DNA of 64,000 nucleotides from Aliidiomarina iranensis (GCF_003987135.1 NZ_PIPJ01000006.1:79118-143117), one strand, 5' to 3'; shown: positions 49,683 through 60,374, counted from the first letter of the stretch. Translations and numbers: made by a program. The notes: generated from the sequence alone by a model not told the origin.

Positions 49683-50507
49683 ATGGCTGTTGTTAAATGT
49701 AAGCCTACGTCCCCAGGTCGTCGTCACGTCGTAAAAGTCGTTGGCCAAGACCTGTACAAAGGCAAGCCTTATGCCCCGTTGCTAGAGAAAAATAGCAAGA
49801 ATGGTGGCCGTAACAATAATGGCCGGATTACCGTTCGTCACATTGGTGGTGGTCATAAGCATCACTATCGTTTGGTTGATTTCAAACGTACCAAAGACGG
49901 TATTCCAGCAACTGTAGAGCGTATTGAATATGATCCTAACCGGTCAGCAAATATTGCTCTTGTTTTGTATGCAGATGGTGAACGTCGTTACATTTTGGCC
50001 CCTAAAGGCCTTACTGCTGGTGATAAAGTAGCTTCAGGTTCTGACGCTCCAATTAAACCAGGTAACACCTTACCGTTACGCAACATTCCAGTAGGTTCTG
50101 TGATTCATGCAATCGAAATGAAGCCTGGTAAAGGTGCGCAGCTGGCTCGTTCAGCAGGTGCCTCGGTACAGCTTCTAGCTCGTGATGGCATGTATGTAAC
50201 TGTACGTCTTCGCTCAGGTGAAGTTCGTAAGATCCTCTCTGAATGTCGCGCAACCATCGGCGAAGTTGGTAATGCTGAACACATGCTTAAGCAGCTCGGT
50301 AAAGCCGGTGCTACTCGCTGGCGTGGTGTTCGTCCAACAGTTCGTGGTGTTGCAATGAACCCGGTTGATCACCCACATGGTGGTGGTGAAGGCCGGACTT
50401 CTGGAGGCCGTCATCCGGTATCTCCATGGGGTGTTCCTACGAAGGGTTACAAAACTCGTAAGAATAAGCGTACTAGCAAGTACATCGTGCGTCGTCGCAC
50501 TAAGTAA
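49683..50507 (+). CDS. rplB: 50S ribosomal protein L2
   Basis: 274 residues (E. coli 273). Ends with [13 protein letters not shown], whose histidine sits near the peptidyl transferase centre. AGGAGG lies upstream of the ATG. Confidence 0.98.
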   Translation: MAVVKCKPTSPGRRHVVKVVGQDLYKGKPYAPLLEKNSKNGGRNNNGRITVRHIGGGHKHHYRLVDFKRTKDGIPATVERIEYDPNRSANIALVLYADGERRYILAPKGLTAGDKVASGSDAPIKPGNTLPLRNIPVGSVIHAIEMKPGKGAQLARSAGASVQLLARDGMYVTVRLRSGEVRKILSECRATIGEVGNAEHMLKQLGKAGATRWRGVRPTVRGVAMNPVDHPHGGGEGRTSGGRHPVSPWGVPTKGYKTRKNKRTSKYIVRRRTK

Positions 50508-50525
50508 TAGGCAAGGGGTTTTAAA

Positions 50526-50804
50526 ATGCCACGTTCTCTTAAAAAAGGTCCATTTATTGACCTTCACCTACTTAAGAAGGTGGAGAAAGCGATGGAAAGC
50601 GGGGAAAAGAAACCAATTAAAACTTGGTCCCGTCGTTCAATGATCATTCCAGATATGATTGGTTTGACCATCGCTGTTCATAACGGTCGTCAGCATGTAC
50701 CAGTATTCGTTTCAGAAGAAATGATTGGTCACAAGCTAGGCGAATTCGCTCCAACTCGCACTTATCGCGGCCATGCTGCTGATAAGAAAACGAAGAAACG
50801 GTAA
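50526..50804 (+). CDS. rpsS: 30S ribosomal protein S19
   Basis: 92 residues, E. coli length. [11 protein letters not shown] and [14 protein letters not shown] are typical. Binds S13 in the 30S head. Confidence 0.98.
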   Translation: MPRSLKKGPFIDLHLLKKVEKAMESGEKKPIKTWSRRSMIIPDMIGLTIAVHNGRQHVPVFVSEEMIGHKLGEFAPTRTYRGHAADKKTKKR

Positions 50805-50816
50805 GAGGTGAATACA

Positions 50817-51149
50817 ATGGAAGCTATTGCTAAACATAAATTTGCCCGCCTTTCTCCACAGAAAGGTCGTCTGGTTGCTGACCAGATTCGTGGCGAGTCT
50901 GTTGCAAAAGCGCTTGAAACTCTGGCTTATAGTCCGAAGAAAGCCGCTACGTTGATCAAGAAAGTTCTTGAATCAGCAATTGCAAATGCAGAGCACAACG
51001 AAGGTGCCGATATTGATGAGTTGAAAGTTTCAGCCATCATGATCGACGAAGGTCCAACGATGAAGCGAATCAAGCCGCGGGCCAAAGGCCGTGCGGATCG
51101 TATCTTGAAGCGCACCAGCCACATTACTGTGGTTGTTTCGGATAGCTAG
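50817..51149 (+). CDS. rplV: 50S ribosomal protein L22
   Basis: 110 residues from ATG 50817, matching the E. coli length; AAGAGG lies 8 bases upstream, and the in-frame GTG at 50808 would put the start inside that site. [17 protein letters not shown] forms the tunnel hairpin tied to macrolide response. Confidence 0.98.
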   Translation: MEAIAKHKFARLSPQKGRLVADQIRGESVAKALETLAYSPKKAATLIKKVLESAIANAEHNEGADIDELKVSAIMIDEGPTMKRIKPRAKGRADRILKRTSHITVVVSDS

Positions 51150-51159
51150 GAGATAAGTT

Positions 51160-51849
51160 ATGGGTCAGAAAGTACATCCTAATGGTATTCGCCTAGGTAT
51201 CACCAAGCCATATAATGCTACCTGGTTCGCGGAGTCCAAGGATTTCGCTGACAACCTACACAGTGATCACAAGGTACGTTTGTTCCTTAAAGAGAAACTG
51301 AAAGGTGCGTCAGTATCACGTATCGTTATCGAGCGTCCAGCCAAAAGCGTTCGTGTGACTATTCACACAGCTCGTCCAGGCGTGGTGATCGGTAAGAAAG
51401 GCGAAGATGTTGAGAAGCTGCGTCAAGAAATTGCTAAGCTGACAGGTGTTCCTGCTCAGATTAATATTTCAGAAGTGCGTAAGCCTGAGCTTGATGCTCA
51501 GCTAGTTGCTGAAAACATCGCAGGTCAGCTTGAGCGCCGTGTAATGTTCCGTCGTGCTATGAAGCGCGCAGTTCAAAATGCAATGCGCCTAGGTGCCAAG
51601 GGTATTAAAGTAGAAGTTAGCGGCCGTCTCGGTGGTGCTGAAATCGCACGTACTGAATGGTATCGTGAAGGCCGTGTGCCGTTGCACACATTGCGTGCCG
51701 ATATCGATTATGCTACTGCTGAAGCAGCAACTACTTACGGTATCATTGGCGTGAAGGTTTGGGTTTTCAAAGGCGAAGTACTTGGCGGTATGCCAGTAGT
51801 AGCTGAAGAAAAGCCGGCGGCTAACAAGCGCGGCAAAGGTCGTAAGTAA
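51160..51849 (+). CDS. rpsC: 30S ribosomal protein S3
   Basis: 229 residues (E. coli 233). [13 protein letters not shown] start; KH domain with [17 protein letters not shown]-terminal domain at the mRNA entry channel. Confidence 0.98.
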   Translation: MGQKVHPNGIRLGITKPYNATWFAESKDFADNLHSDHKVRLFLKEKLKGASVSRIVIERPAKSVRVTIHTARPGVVIGKKGEDVEKLRQEIAKLTGVPAQINISEVRKPELDAQLVAENIAGQLERRVMFRRAMKRAVQNAMRLGAKGIKVEVSGRLGGAEIARTEWYREGRVPLHTLRADIDYATAEAATTYGIIGVKVWVFKGEVLGGMPVVAEEKPAANKRGKGRK

Positions 51850-51860
51850 GGAGAAGCATC

Positions 51861-52274
51861 ATGTTACAACCTAAGCGTACGAAATTCCGTAAGGTACACA
51901 CAGGCCGTAACCGCGGCCTAGCGCAATCGGGTAACAAAGTTAGCTTCGGTACTTATGGCCTTAAGGCTACTGAACGCGGTCGTATGACTGCGCGTCAGAT
52001 CGAAGCTGCCCGTCGTGCGATGACACGTCATGTTAAACGTCAAGGTAAAATTTGGATTCGCGTTTTCCCTGATAAGCCAATTACCAAGAAGCCTCTTGAA
52101 GTGCGGATGGGTAAAGGTAAGGGTAACGTAGAATACTGGGTTGCTCAGATTCAACCAGGTCGCGTTTTATACGAGATTGATGGTGTATCAGAAGAGCTGG
52201 CACGTGAGGCATTCAAATTAGCGGCTGCCAAACTGCCATTCAAAACAACCTTTGTTATTCGGACGGTGATGTGA
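51861..52274 (+). CDS. rplP: 50S ribosomal protein L16
   Basis: 137 residues (E. coli 136). [24 protein letters not shown] and [13 protein letters not shown] are typical. The stop overlaps the rpmC start (TGATG). Confidence 0.98.
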   Translation: MLQPKRTKFRKVHTGRNRGLAQSGNKVSFGTYGLKATERGRMTARQIEAARRAMTRHVKRQGKIWIRVFPDKPITKKPLEVRMGKGKGNVEYWVAQIQPGRVLYEIDGVSEELAREAFKLAAAKLPFKTTFVIRTVM

Positions 52275-52465
52275 TGAAAGCAAGCGAACTGAAAGCAAAA
52301 AGCGTTGAAGAGCTGAATCAAGAGCTTTTGGGTTTATTGCGCGAGCAATTTAATTTGCGGATGCAAGCAGCCACTGGCCAAATGAATCAGACTCACCTGT
52401 TAAGACAAGTGCGTAAAGATATCGCACGAGTAAAAACAGTGCTTAATGAGAAGGCAGATGCGTAA
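52274..52465 (+). CDS. rpmC: 50S ribosomal protein L29
   Basis: 63 residues from ATG 52274, the E. coli length; the GTG 3 bases before is in frame but less likely. [15 protein letters not shown] is typical. Both ends overlap their neighbours by one base. Confidence 0.97.
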   Translation: MKASELKAKSVEELNQELLGLLREQFNLRMQAATGQMNQTHLLRQVRKDIARVKTVLNEKADA

Positions 52466-52728
52466 TGAGTGAAGCAAATACTATCCGTACTTTGCAAGGC
52501 CGTGTGATCAGCGACAAGATGGATAAATCTATCGTTGTGGCGATTGAGCGCAAGGTTAAGCATCCGTTATACGGTAAGTACATCAAGCGGACCACTAAAG
52601 TTCACGCTCACGATGAAGAAAACACAAGCAAAGAAGGTGATTTAGTATCGATTCGGGAAACTCGCCCGGTATCAAAAACTAAATCATGGGCTTTGGTTGA
52701 AGTTCTTGAACGTAGCTCTGAAATTTAA
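52465..52728 (+). CDS. rpsQ: 30S ribosomal protein S17
   Basis: 87 residues (E. coli 84). [18 protein letters not shown] and [15 protein letters not shown] are typical. Last gene of the S10 operon here; a strong terminator follows at once, instead of the usual direct step to rplN. Confidence 0.98.
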   Translation: MSEANTIRTLQGRVISDKMDKSIVVAIERKVKHPLYGKYIKRTTKVHAHDEENTSKEGDLVSIRETRPVSKTKSWALVEVLERSSEI

Positions 52729-52750
52729 TCCGTAGGCGGAAACGCCCGTG

Positions 52751-52779
52751 AAAGCGGCCCTGAGGGGCCGTTTTTTTTT
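52751..52779 (+). terminator. Terminator ending the S10 operon
   Basis: CGGCCC / GGGCCG stem, TGAG loop, followed by nine T, 22 bases after the rpsQ stop. Confidence 0.92.
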
Positions 52780-52817
52780 GCCGAAAAACAAAAAAGAAGC
52801 TTTAGGTTTCTGGGTTT

Positions 52818-52846
52818 TTGGCGAAAATCAAATGTGTTACTATACT
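52818..52846 (+). promoter_or_regulatory. Promoter of the inserted porin gene
   Basis: -35 TTGGCG (52818-52823), 17-base spacer, -10 TATACT (52841-52846), 44 bases before the ATG and after the S10 terminator. Confidence 0.65.
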
Positions 52847-52889
52847 TAATTACTTGAAACTCTGCGGTTTCTTATTCAAAGGAGTATTT

Positions 52890-54179
52890 ATGCTGGTAAA
52901 AAAATCATTAAGCGTTCTCCCTTTAGCTATGTTTGGTGTATTGAATGCAGGGTCAATTAATGCACAAGAAAGCGAAGCTCAGGAAAAAACGCTCGAAGAA
53001 CGAATCCAAGCTCTCGAAGAAGAAATAAGAGTAGTAAAGCGGGAAAATGCGGCATTAAGAAATAATGTTGAGAGTGAGGAAGAGGTCACCGAGGAAGCGA
53101 GCTCAGATGATAGCGAAGACGGAATCTCTTTTGGTGGTGCCGTTCGTTTTCAATATGTTGTTACCGATTACGATGACGCACAAAGAAGCCGTGGTGGTGA
53201 TTTAGACTTTGATATCTTTCGGCTCGATGTTAACGGCAAAATGGGCGATGTCATACTCTCTGCGCAGTATCGGTGGTTTGAATATATGGAATCACTACGG
53301 CATGCATTTTTCGGCTACAACTTTACCGATGAATGGCAAGGGCAAGTAGGTGTGGTTATTCAGCCGTTTGGTATCATGCCTTATAACTCGCAGAATTATT
53401 TTTTCAGTACTAACTTCTACGTTGGTATGGAAGATAATCCAGGCTCTGGTGTTCGGTTTTTGAAAAGAACAGATACTTGGGATCTTGATTTTGCATTTAT
53501 CTTAAATGATGAACTTGGTGGCGTTACGGGCTCGGTGAGAAGTTCTGCAGACCGGTATAACTATGATGTAGTTGGCCTTCGCCTCCCTGGAGAAGGAACG
53601 TTCGACGACCCAACTTCACTTGCCAGTGAAAATAACACTCTGATGACACGAATTGCGCACAAGTGGGATTTGGGAAATGACCGCATGGTAGAGGTGGGCG
53701 TTTCTGGCCAGTATGGGAGCTTTAATGATGGTGATCGGAACATCGGTGACCGGAAAAACTTTGGTTTACACGCCTTATACCATACCGGGCCATGGAAGTT
53801 TCAAGCGCAATATAGCACTTACGACTATGATTTCGATATCGACAATGAGGGTGTGATTGTTGGTGCCTACGCGTATTACGATACAATGCCAACTAGCGCT
53901 GACTTATACACGGCCAACATTGCTTACAGTATGCCTGTTGATATCGGCCCTATTAGCAATATTGAGTTTTATAATAATCTAAGCGTGATGACCAATAAAA
54001 CAGGGTTAGATGACGATACTGTTATGAATGTATTGGGCATGGCCATTAGTGCAGGTGGTGTGTATACCTATGTTGATTTGGCATCAGCAAAGAACCAACC
54101 GTTCGTGGGTGGTTCTACTGGCGTTGATGGTGGTAGCACGAACACTCGTTTTAATATAAACTTTGGGTATTATTTTTAA
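52890..54179 (+). CDS. Outer-membrane porin with N-terminal coiled coil (OprO/P- or DcaP-like)
   Basis: 429 residues from ATG 52890, which has AAGGAG 6 bases upstream. A signal peptide (about 1-22, ending SINA|QES) is followed by a coiled coil (about residues 28-60, LEERIQALEEEIRVV) and an acidic linker, then a predicted beta-barrel of alternating aromatic strands beginning GISFGGAVRFQYVV and ending in NINFGYYF, with the terminal Phe used for outer-membrane insertion. The stretch QPFGIMPYNSQNYFFS resembles phosphate-selective or DcaP-type porins, but the substrate cannot be read. It has its own promoter and terminator and sits between rpsQ and rplN, a place where most Gammaproteobacteria have no gene. 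Confidence 0.82.
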   Translation: MLVKKSLSVLPLAMFGVLNAGSINAQESEAQEKTLEERIQALEEEIRVVKRENAALRNNVESEEEVTEEASSDDSEDGISFGGAVRFQYVVTDYDDAQRSRGGDLDFDIFRLDVNGKMGDVILSAQYRWFEYMESLRHAFFGYNFTDEWQGQVGVVIQPFGIMPYNSQNYFFSTNFYVGMEDNPGSGVRFLKRTDTWDLDFAFILNDELGGVTGSVRSSADRYNYDVVGLRLPGEGTFDDPTSLASENNTLMTRIAHKWDLGNDRMVEVGVSGQYGSFNDGDRNIGDRKNFGLHALYHTGPWKFQAQYSTYDYDFDIDNEGVIVGAYAYYDTMPTSADLYTANIAYSMPVDIGPISNIEFYNNLSVMTNKTGLDDDTVMNVLGMAISAGGVYTYVDLASAKNQPFVGGSTGVDGGSTNTRFNINFGYYF

Positions 54180-54186
54180 TAGCTAA

Positions 54187-54222
54187 TTTGGGCTGCTGAT
54201 TCGCTAATTTCAGCAGCCCAAA
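54187..54222 (+). terminator. Terminator-like inverted repeat after the porin gene
   Basis: TTTGGGCTGCTGA / TCAGCAGCCCAAA, 13 bp, 10-base loop, followed by a pyrimidine-rich tract (CCCCTTCTTTTCTC) rather than pure T. Confidence 0.7.
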
Positions 54223-54371
54223 CCCCTTCTTTTCTCTAAATTCCCCTATCATTTATAAAATCTATCTGTTACAATTTCGCGCCCTTTTAATATGGGTCTT
54301 CTTTCTTGTGTTTGAAAGAAGTTATTTGGACTCGGGAGAGTCTGGTTTACTAACTCAAGCGGAGCACTGAG
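54223..54371 (+). promoter_or_regulatory. Leader of the spc operon
   Basis: A 149-base untranslated stretch before rplN. A possible -10 TACAAT is at 54270-54275, but I see no good -35 at the right distance. A promoter must lie here if the upstream terminators work. Confidence 0.45.
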
Positions 54372-54740
54372 ATGATCCAGATGCAAACTATGCTGGACGT
54401 GGCCGACAACTCCGGCGCACGCAGCGTACAATGTATTAAGGTTCTAGGTGGTTCGCACCGCCGTTACGCAAACATCGGCGACATCATCAAAGTGTCAGTG
54501 AAGGAAGCAATTCCTCGTGGCAAGGTGAAGAAAGGCGATGTTTACAACGCGGTGGTGGTTCGCACCCGGAAAGGCGTCCGTCGGCAAGACGGCTCTGTTA
54601 TCCGTTTTGACCGCAATGCAGCTGTGATTTTGAACAACAATTCACAGCCAATTGGCACCCGTATCTTTGGACCAGTGACTCGTGAATTGCGCGGTGAGCA
54701 ATTTATGAAGATTATTTCACTGGCGCCAGAAGTACTATAA
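54372..54740 (+). CDS. rplN: 50S ribosomal protein L14
   Basis: 122 residues (E. coli 123). [17 protein letters not shown] is the family start. First gene of the spc operon. Confidence 0.98.
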   Translation: MIQMQTMLDVADNSGARSVQCIKVLGGSHRRYANIGDIIKVSVKEAIPRGKVKKGDVYNAVVVRTRKGVRRQDGSVIRFDRNAAVILNNNSQPIGTRIFGPVTRELRGEQFMKIISLAPEVL

Positions 54741-54750
54741 GGAGTCTATA

Positions 54751-55065
54751 ATGGCGGCAAAAATCAGACGTGATGACGAAGTGGTTGTGTTAGCAGGTAA
54801 AGACAAAGGTAAGCGCGGAAAAGTGCTATCTGTCCTGACTGACAATAATCGCGTAGTTGTAGAAGGCGTTAACGTAATTAAGAAACATCAAAAGCCAAAC
54901 CCGGCTTTGAATGAACCAGGTGGCATTATTGAAAAAGAAGCCTCTATTCATGTTTCTAACGTGGCAATCTTCAACTCTGCGACTGGCACAGCAGATCGAG
55001 TTGGTTTCAGATTCGAAGACGGTAAGAAATTACGTGTCTTTAAATCAAATAATGAAATCATCTAA
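54751..55065 (+). CDS. rplX: 50S ribosomal protein L24
   Basis: 104 residues, E. coli length. [22 protein letters not shown] is a KOW motif. Assembly initiator of the large subunit. Confidence 0.97.
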   Translation: MAAKIRRDDEVVVLAGKDKGKRGKVLSVLTDNNRVVVEGVNVIKKHQKPNPALNEPGGIIEKEASIHVSNVAIFNSATGTADRVGFRFEDGKKLRVFKSNNEII

Positions 55066-55084
55066 TTGAAATTTGGAGAATACG

Positions 55085-55624
55085 ATGGCGAAACTGCATG
55101 ATTTTTACAAAGAGACTGTAGTTCCTGAACTGATGAAACAGTTCAGCTACACCAGTGTCATGCAAGTCCCTCGGATTGAAAAAATCACACTCAATATGGG
55201 TGTTGGTGAAGCATTAACTGACAAAAAGATTCTCGACAACGCGGTAGCTGACCTAGAAGCGATTTCTGGTCAAAAGGTTATCCGTACTAATGCTCGAAAA
55301 TCTGTTGCAGGCTTCAAGATCCGTGAAGGCTTCCCGATTGGTTGCAAAGTAACTTTACGCGGTGAGCACATGTGGGACTTCCTGCAGAGACTGATCTCTA
55401 TTGCGATTCCTCGGATTCGCGACTTTCGTGGTTTAAACCCGAAGTCTTTTGACGGTCGCGGGAACTACAGCATGGGCGTTCGTGAACAAATCATTTTCCC
55501 AGAAATTGACTATGACAAAGTTGATCGGGTACGTGGCTTGGATATTACGATCACTACCAGTGCAAAGAGCGATGATGAAGCTCGCGCGCTGTTGTCTGCC
55601 TTTAACTTCCCGTTTAAAAAGTAA
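55085..55624 (+). CDS. rplE: 50S ribosomal protein L5
   Basis: 179 residues from ATG 55085 (E. coli 179), with TTGGAG upstream; the frame is open 4 codons earlier. NMGVGEA and [12 protein letters not shown] are typical. Binds 5S rRNA. Confidence 0.98.
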   Translation: MAKLHDFYKETVVPELMKQFSYTSVMQVPRIEKITLNMGVGEALTDKKILDNAVADLEAISGQKVIRTNARKSVAGFKIREGFPIGCKVTLRGEHMWDFLQRLISIAIPRIRDFRGLNPKSFDGRGNYSMGVREQIIFPEIDYDKVDRVRGLDITITTSAKSDDEARALLSAFNFPFKK

Positions 55625-55635
55625 GGTGTAGAGTT

Positions 55636-55941
55636 ATGGCAAAAGTTTCTATGAAAATGCGCGAACTCAAGCGTCAGCAGTTAGCTGCTAAATTCGCTGA
55701 GAAACGCCGCGCACTTAAAGCTACTATTAGCAATCCAGCGTCCAGTGATGAACAGCGCTGGGAAGCAGTTCTGGAATTGCAGAAGCTTCCTCGTGATTCC
55801 AGTCGTTCACGTCAACGTAACCGTTGTCGAGTGACTGGTCGTCCACATGGTGTGCTGCGTAAGTTTGGCATGAGCCGTATTAAGGTTCGTGAAAAAGCTA
55901 TGCGCGGTGAAATTCCTGGCTTGAAAAAAGCTAGCTGGTAA
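55636..55941 (+). CDS. rpsN: 30S ribosomal protein S14 (zinc-free form)
   Basis: 101 residues. Ends [19 protein letters not shown]...KKASW. The CxxC pairs of the zinc-binding short form are absent, so this is the C-minus type. Confidence 0.98.
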   Translation: MAKVSMKMRELKRQQLAAKFAEKRRALKATISNPASSDEQRWEAVLELQKLPRDSSRSRQRNRCRVTGRPHGVLRKFGMSRIKVREKAMRGEIPGLKKASW

Positions 55942-55967
55942 GCCACCAATCACGGGAGAAAGCAAAA

Positions 55968-56360
55968 ATGAGCATGCAAGATCCAATTGCGGATATGTTT
56001 ACTCGCATTCGCAACGCTCAGTCTGCGAATAAAGTTGCTGTGGTAATGCCGGGCTCGAAGCAGAAAGAAGCAATAGCTAAAGTTCTGCAAGACGAGGGTT
56101 ACATCAGCGGGTTTAAAACAGAATCTGGCGTTAAACCAGAACTGGAAATCACCTTGAAATACTTCGAAGGCAAGCCTGTTATCGAATCTATTCAACGTGT
56201 AAGTCGTCCAGGTCTGCGTATTTATAAGAAGCGTAACGAACTACCTAAAGTAATGGGTGGTCTCGGTATCGCAGTTGTTTCCACGTCGAAAGGCCTGATG
56301 ACCGACCGAGCTGCACGTAGTGCGGGTCTTGGTGGTGAAATCATCGGGTATGTAGCATAA
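55968..56360 (+). CDS. rpsH: 30S ribosomal protein S8
   Basis: 130 residues, E. coli length. [18 protein letters not shown] and [14 protein letters not shown] are typical. S8 is the known translational repressor of the spc operon in E. coli. Confidence 0.98.
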   Translation: MSMQDPIADMFTRIRNAQSANKVAVVMPGSKQKEAIAKVLQDEGYISGFKTESGVKPELEITLKYFEGKPVIESIQRVSRPGLRIYKKRNELPKVMGGLGIAVVSTSKGLMTDRAARSAGLGGEIIGYVA

Positions 56361-56373
56361 CGGAGGGTAGGAT

Positions 56374-56907
56374 ATGTCACGCGTTGCTAAGGCACCAGTT
56401 GCAATCCCTGCCGGCGTTGATGTTGCATTAAACGGCCAGGAAGTAACAGTTAAGGGTAGTCAGGGAACATTAGTTCGCACTTTCAATGACGCAGTTGAAA
56501 TCACAACTGCAGATCAAGAATTGCTAACGGTTCCTCGTGAAGGTATGGCGAATGCTATTGCACAAGCCGGTACTGCACGTGCCCTGTTGAATAATATGGT
56601 ATTAGGGGTTACCCAAGGCTTCGTTCGTAAATTAACACTAGTTGGTGTTGGTTATCGTGCGCAAGCTCAAGGTAGCAAACTGAATCTAAGCCTAGGCTTC
56701 TCTCATCCAGTTGTATTTGATGTTCCAGCAGGTGTTACTGTTGAAACTCCAACGCAAACTGAGGTTGTAGTGAAGGGCGCTGATAAGCAACTGGTAGGTC
56801 AGGTTGCTGCTAATATTCGTTCGTATCGGAAACCAGAACCTTACAAAGGTAAAGGCGTACGTTACAGCGACGAGCAAGTGCGCCGTAAAGAAGCCAAGAA
56901 AAAATAG
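56374..56907 (+). CDS. rplF: 50S ribosomal protein L6
   Basis: 177 residues, E. coli length. C-terminal [23 protein letters not shown] and the two repeated alpha/beta domains are present. GGAGG precedes the ATG. Confidence 0.98.
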   Translation: MSRVAKAPVAIPAGVDVALNGQEVTVKGSQGTLVRTFNDAVEITTADQELLTVPREGMANAIAQAGTARALLNNMVLGVTQGFVRKLTLVGVGYRAQAQGSKLNLSLGFSHPVVFDVPAGVTVETPTQTEVVVKGADKQLVGQVAANIRSYRKPEPYKGKGVRYSDEQVRRKEAKKK

Positions 56908-56916
56908 GGTAATACG

Positions 56917-57270
56917 ATGGACAAGAAAGCAGCTCGCTTACGTCGTGCTACTCGCGCACGTAAGAAAATTCAAGAGTTGGGTGGAACCCGTTTGGTGGTC
57001 CACCGTACCCCGCGGCACATCTATGCTCAATTGATCGCAACCGGCGGCGCGCAAGTGCTTGCCACAGCTTCAACAGCTGAAGGTTCGATTCGTGAGCAGG
57101 TGAAAAACACGGGTAACGTGGAAGCCGCTAAATTCGTCGGTAAATTGATTGCTGAACGTGGTAAAGAAAAAGGTGTTGAAACCGTTTCTTTCGATCGTAG
57201 CGGCTTCAAATACCATGGTCGTGTTGCTGCACTGGCAGATGCTGCTCGTGAAGCAGGGCTGCAGTTCTAG
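56917..57270 (+). CDS. rplR: 50S ribosomal protein L18
   Basis: 117 residues, E. coli length. [14 protein letters not shown] and [23 protein letters not shown] are typical. Binds 5S rRNA. Confidence 0.98.
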   Translation: MDKKAARLRRATRARKKIQELGGTRLVVHRTPRHIYAQLIATGGAQVLATASTAEGSIREQVKNTGNVEAAKFVGKLIAERGKEKGVETVSFDRSGFKYHGRVAALADAAREAGLQF

Positions 57271-57279
57271 GAGACGAAA

Positions 57280-57780
57280 ATGGCAAATCATGAAGCTCAA
57301 AACGGTGAAATGATGGAAAAGCTCATCACAGTAAACCGCGTCTCTAAAGTTGTTAAAGGTGGTCGCATCTTTAGCTTCACGGCGCTAACTGTGGTAGGTG
57401 ATGGCCAGGGTAAAATCGGTTTTGGTTATGGCAAGGCACGTGAAGTACCAGCTGCTATCCAAAAAGCGATGGAAAAAGCACGTCGCAACATGGTAACTGT
57501 AGAGTTAACCCATGGCACGTTGCAACACCCTGTTAAAGGTCGTCATTCTGGCTCGAATGTGTATATGCAACCTGCTTCTGAAGGTACAGGTATCATTGCC
57601 GGTGGTGCAATGCGTGCTGTATTAGAAGTTGCTGGCGTGCATAACGTTCTGTCAAAAGCTTACGGTTCAACCAACCCAATCAACGTAGTTCGTGCAACAA
57701 TTAAAGCTCTTGAGTCTATGAACTCACCTGGGCAAATTGCAGCTAAGCGCGGCCTATCTGTTGCTGAAATTGCGGGGTAG
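57280..57780 (+). CDS. rpsE: 30S ribosomal protein S5
   Basis: 166 residues (E. coli 167). [20 protein letters not shown] is the loop where spectinomycin-resistance changes occur; it is wild type. [12 protein letters not shown] is conserved. Confidence 0.98.
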   Translation: MANHEAQNGEMMEKLITVNRVSKVVKGGRIFSFTALTVVGDGQGKIGFGYGKAREVPAAIQKAMEKARRNMVTVELTHGTLQHPVKGRHSGSNVYMQPASEGTGIIAGGAMRAVLEVAGVHNVLSKAYGSTNPINVVRATIKALESMNSPGQIAAKRGLSVAEIAG

Positions 57781-57786
57781 TGAACA

Positions 57787-57969
57787 ATGGCTAAGAAGAC
57801 TATAAAAGTAACTCAAACTAAAAGTGCAATCGGTCGTTTACCGAAGCACCGTGCAACACTAGTAGGTTTGGGTCTGCGCCGGATTAATCACACTGTCGAA
57901 TTGGAAGATACACCTTCAGTTCGCGGTATGGTTAACCGGGTTAACTACATGGTTAAGGTAGAGGAGTAA
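57787..57969 (+). CDS. rpmD: 50S ribosomal protein L30
   Basis: 60 residues (E. coli 59). [20 protein letters not shown] and [10 protein letters not shown] are typical. Confidence 0.97.
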   Translation: MAKKTIKVTQTKSAIGRLPKHRATLVGLGLRRINHTVELEDTPSVRGMVNRVNYMVKVEE

Positions 57970-57972
57970 GAC

Positions 57973-58407
57973 ATGTTTTTGAATTCTCTCTCTCCTGCTC
58001 CTGGTGCAAAGACAGACAAGAAGCGTCGCGGACGCGGTATTGGCTCAGGTCTTGGCAAAACAGGTGGTCGTGGTCATAAAGGTCAGAAATCTCGTTCAGG
58101 CGGCAGCGTCAGACCAGGTTTCGAAGGTGGTCAAATGCCACTTCAACGTCGTCTACCAAAGTTTGGCTTTACCTCGCGTAAAGCAATGCAAACTGCAGAG
58201 ATCACGTTGAGTGAGTTGGCTAAATTAGCTGGCGACACCGCGACCGTAGACACGTTGAAAGAAGCAGGTTTGATCAAGAAGAACATTTTGTTCGTGAAAG
58301 TGATCAAGTCTGGTGAAATCAATCGTGCCATTACTGTACAGGGCATTAAAGTTACTAAAGGCGCGCTCGAGTTAATCGAAGCCGCTGGCGGCAAAGTCGA
58401 AGGATAA
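57973..58407 (+). CDS. rplO: 50S ribosomal protein L15
   Basis: 144 residues, E. coli length. [19 protein letters not shown] and the [15 protein letters not shown] segment are typical. Confidence 0.98.
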   Translation: MFLNSLSPAPGAKTDKKRRGRGIGSGLGKTGGRGHKGQKSRSGGSVRPGFEGGQMPLQRRLPKFGFTSRKAMQTAEITLSELAKLAGDTATVDTLKEAGLIKKNILFVKVIKSGEINRAITVQGIKVTKGALELIEAAGGKVEG

Positions 58408-58414
58408 TTGACCC

Positions 58415-59743
58415 ATGGCTAGACCAGGATTGGAAAAAAACAGTGCGAAAGGCGGACTATCTGAACTAAAGGCGCGTTTGCTTTTTGTTCTCGGTGCGAT
58501 CATTGTATTTCGTGCCGCGTCTTTTGTGCCGATTCCTGGGATAGATGCAAGCGTATTAGCTCAGTTGTTTGAACAACAACAAGGCACCATTGTTTCCATG
58601 TTTAACATGTTCAGTGGTGGTGCTTTGGAGCGAGCTTCGATTCTTGCGTTAGGTATTATGCCTTATATTACTTCATCTATTATTATGCAATTGCTTTCTG
58701 TGGTTCATCCAAAGTTAGCAGAGCTTAAGAAAGAGGGAGAATCAGGGCGACGCAAGATCAGCCAATACACGCGTTGGGGTACCTTAGTACTGGCTACCAT
58801 GCAATCTATTGGTATTGCTACTGGTCTACCAAATCTGATACCAGGTTTGGTAGAGAATCCAGGGTTTGCCTTCTATTTCACAGCTGTTGTTAGTTTGGTT
58901 ACAGGAACCATGTTCCTTATGTGGCTGGGCGAGCAGATTACAGAACGTGGAATTGGTAATGGTATCTCAATAATCATCTTCGCCGGGATTGTTGCAGGCT
59001 TGCCTTCAGCGGTCGGTCAAACAGCAGAACAAGCGCGTCAAGGTAACTTGCCGATGTTACTTCTGTTGTTAATCGCGGTCATTGTTTTTGCTGTGACTTA
59101 CTTTGTTGTATTCGTAGAGCGCGGACAACGTAGGATTGTGGTAAACTATGCTAAGCGTCAACAAGGGCGCAAGGTGTTTGCTGCTCAGAGTTCACACTTG
59201 CCATTGAAAGTTAATATGGCTGGTGTAATTCCACCTATTTTCGCCTCAAGCATCATCTTGTTTCCAGGTACTATCGCGACTTGGTTTGGACAAGGTGAAG
59301 GCGGTGTTGCAGAAGTATTGCAAAACGTAGCGTTGACCCTTTCACCAGGGCAGCCATTGTATGTTATGCTATACGCAACAGCGATTATCTTCTTCTGTTT
59401 CTTCTATACTGCGTTGGTGTTTAACCCGCGTGATACGGCAGACAACTTGAAGAAGTCTGGTGCGTTCATTCCGGGCATACGTCCAGGTGAGCAAACCTCT
59501 CGCTATATAGACAAAGTGATGACGCGGCTGACTTTAGCTGGTGCTCTGTATATAACATTTATCTGTTTGGTTCCTGAATTCATGATGATTGCGTGGAACG
59601 TACAGTTCTACTTTGGCGGTACGTCATTATTGATTATCGTTATCGTTATTATGGATTTCATGGCCCAGGTACAAACCCATTTGATGTCTCATCAGTATGA
59701 GTCTGTGCTCAAGAAAGCGAACCTTAAAGGCTACGGCCGTTAA
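58415..59743 (+). CDS. secY: Preprotein translocase channel SecY
   Basis: 442 residues (E. coli 443) with ten membrane helices. Starts with the amphipathic [19 protein letters not shown]; the plug and pore ring segments ([13 protein letters not shown]) are present, and the cytosolic C4/C5 loops carry SecA and ribosome contacts. It lies 7 bases after rplO, the usual spc order. Confidence 0.98.
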   Translation: MARPGLEKNSAKGGLSELKARLLFVLGAIIVFRAASFVPIPGIDASVLAQLFEQQQGTIVSMFNMFSGGALERASILALGIMPYITSSIIMQLLSVVHPKLAELKKEGESGRRKISQYTRWGTLVLATMQSIGIATGLPNLIPGLVENPGFAFYFTAVVSLVTGTMFLMWLGEQITERGIGNGISIIIFAGIVAGLPSAVGQTAEQARQGNLPMLLLLLIAVIVFAVTYFVVFVERGQRRIVVNYAKRQQGRKVFAAQSSHLPLKVNMAGVIPPIFASSIILFPGTIATWFGQGEGGVAEVLQNVALTLSPGQPLYVMLYATAIIFFCFFYTALVFNPRDTADNLKKSGAFIPGIRPGEQTSRYIDKVMTRLTLAGALYITFICLVPEFMMIAWNVQFYFGGTSLLIIVIVIMDFMAQVQTHLMSHQYESVLKKANLKGYGR

Positions 59744-59767
59744 GGTCGTTGGTTACGGAGATTAGCA

Positions 59768-59881
59768 ATGAAAGTACGTGCTTCCGTTAAGAAGATCTGC
59801 CGCAACTGCAAGGTCATCAAGCGCCACGGAGTAGTCCGGGTGATTTGTACTGACCCTAAGCATAAGCAGCGGCAGGGTTAA
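59768..59881 (+). CDS. rpmJ: 50S ribosomal protein L36 (zinc-binding form)
   Basis: 37 residues, too short for most ORF cutoffs. [19 protein letters not shown] start; zinc ligands C11, C14, C27 and H32. Lies 24 bases after secY with GGAG upstream of the ATG. Confidence 0.97.
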   Translation: MKVRASVKKICRNCKVIKRHGVVRVICTDPKHKQRQG

Positions 59882-59892
59882 CAAAAGAGATT

Positions 59893-59919
59893 CACAGTCC
59901 GGGATATTCCCGGGCTGTG
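59893..59919 (+). terminator. Hairpin between rpmJ and rpsM
   Basis: CACAGTCCGGGA / TCCCGGGCTGTG, 12 bp including one G-T pair, 3-base loop. No T-run follows, so it may be a pause, processing or protective hairpin rather than a full terminator. Confidence 0.55.
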
Positions 59920-59944
59920 GTGTTTGCTATTTGCAAATATTATA

Positions 59945-60010
59945 CCGGTTGAGTATCCTAACGGGCTTTTCAACTGGTGCCCATTAAACTATAGGAGATA
60001 TGTTAGTGGC
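59945..60010 (+). promoter_or_regulatory. Alpha-operon S4 leader (pseudoknot)
   Basis: The helix CCGGTTGA / TCAACTGG (59945-59952 with 59970-59977) encloses GTATCCTAACGGGCTTT, close to the E. coli alpha leader segment TGAGTATCCTGAAAACGGGC. The GTG start region lies just downstream, as required for the nested pseudoknot that S4 traps. Control by S4 follows from the E. coli system. Confidence 0.85.
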
Positions 60011-60362
60011 CCGTATAGCTGGCATTAACGTCCCTGACAATAAACATGCTGTAATTGCATTAACATCGATCTACGGTGTTGGCTTAACTCGCTCTCAAGC
60101 GATTTTGGCTGCCTGTGGTGTCGCTGAAAATACAAAACTCGGTACATTGTCAGAGGAACAAATCGACGTAATTCGTGAGCAAGTTGCCAAATACACTGTA
60201 GAAGGTGATTTGCGTCGTGAAGTATCAATGAACATTAAGCGTTTGATGGACCTCGGTTGCTACCGTGGACTTCGTCATCGTCGCAGCTTACCTCTACGTG
60301 GACAGCGCACTAAAACTAATGCGCGCACCCGTAAAGGTCCGCGTAAACCGATCAAGAAGTAA
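60006..60362 (+). CDS. rpsM: 30S ribosomal protein S13
   Basis: 118 residues from GTG 60006, the E. coli length and E. coli start codon. AGGAG (59993-59997) is 8 bases from this GTG but only 2 from the in-frame ATG 60000. [19 protein letters not shown] is typical. First gene of the alpha operon. Confidence 0.97.
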   Translation: MARIAGINVPDNKHAVIALTSIYGVGLTRSQAILAACGVAENTKLGTLSEEQIDVIREQVAKYTVEGDLRREVSMNIKRLMDLGCYRGLRHRRSLPLRGQRTKTNARTRKGPRKPIKK

Positions 60363-60374
60363 GGAGACAGGCTA

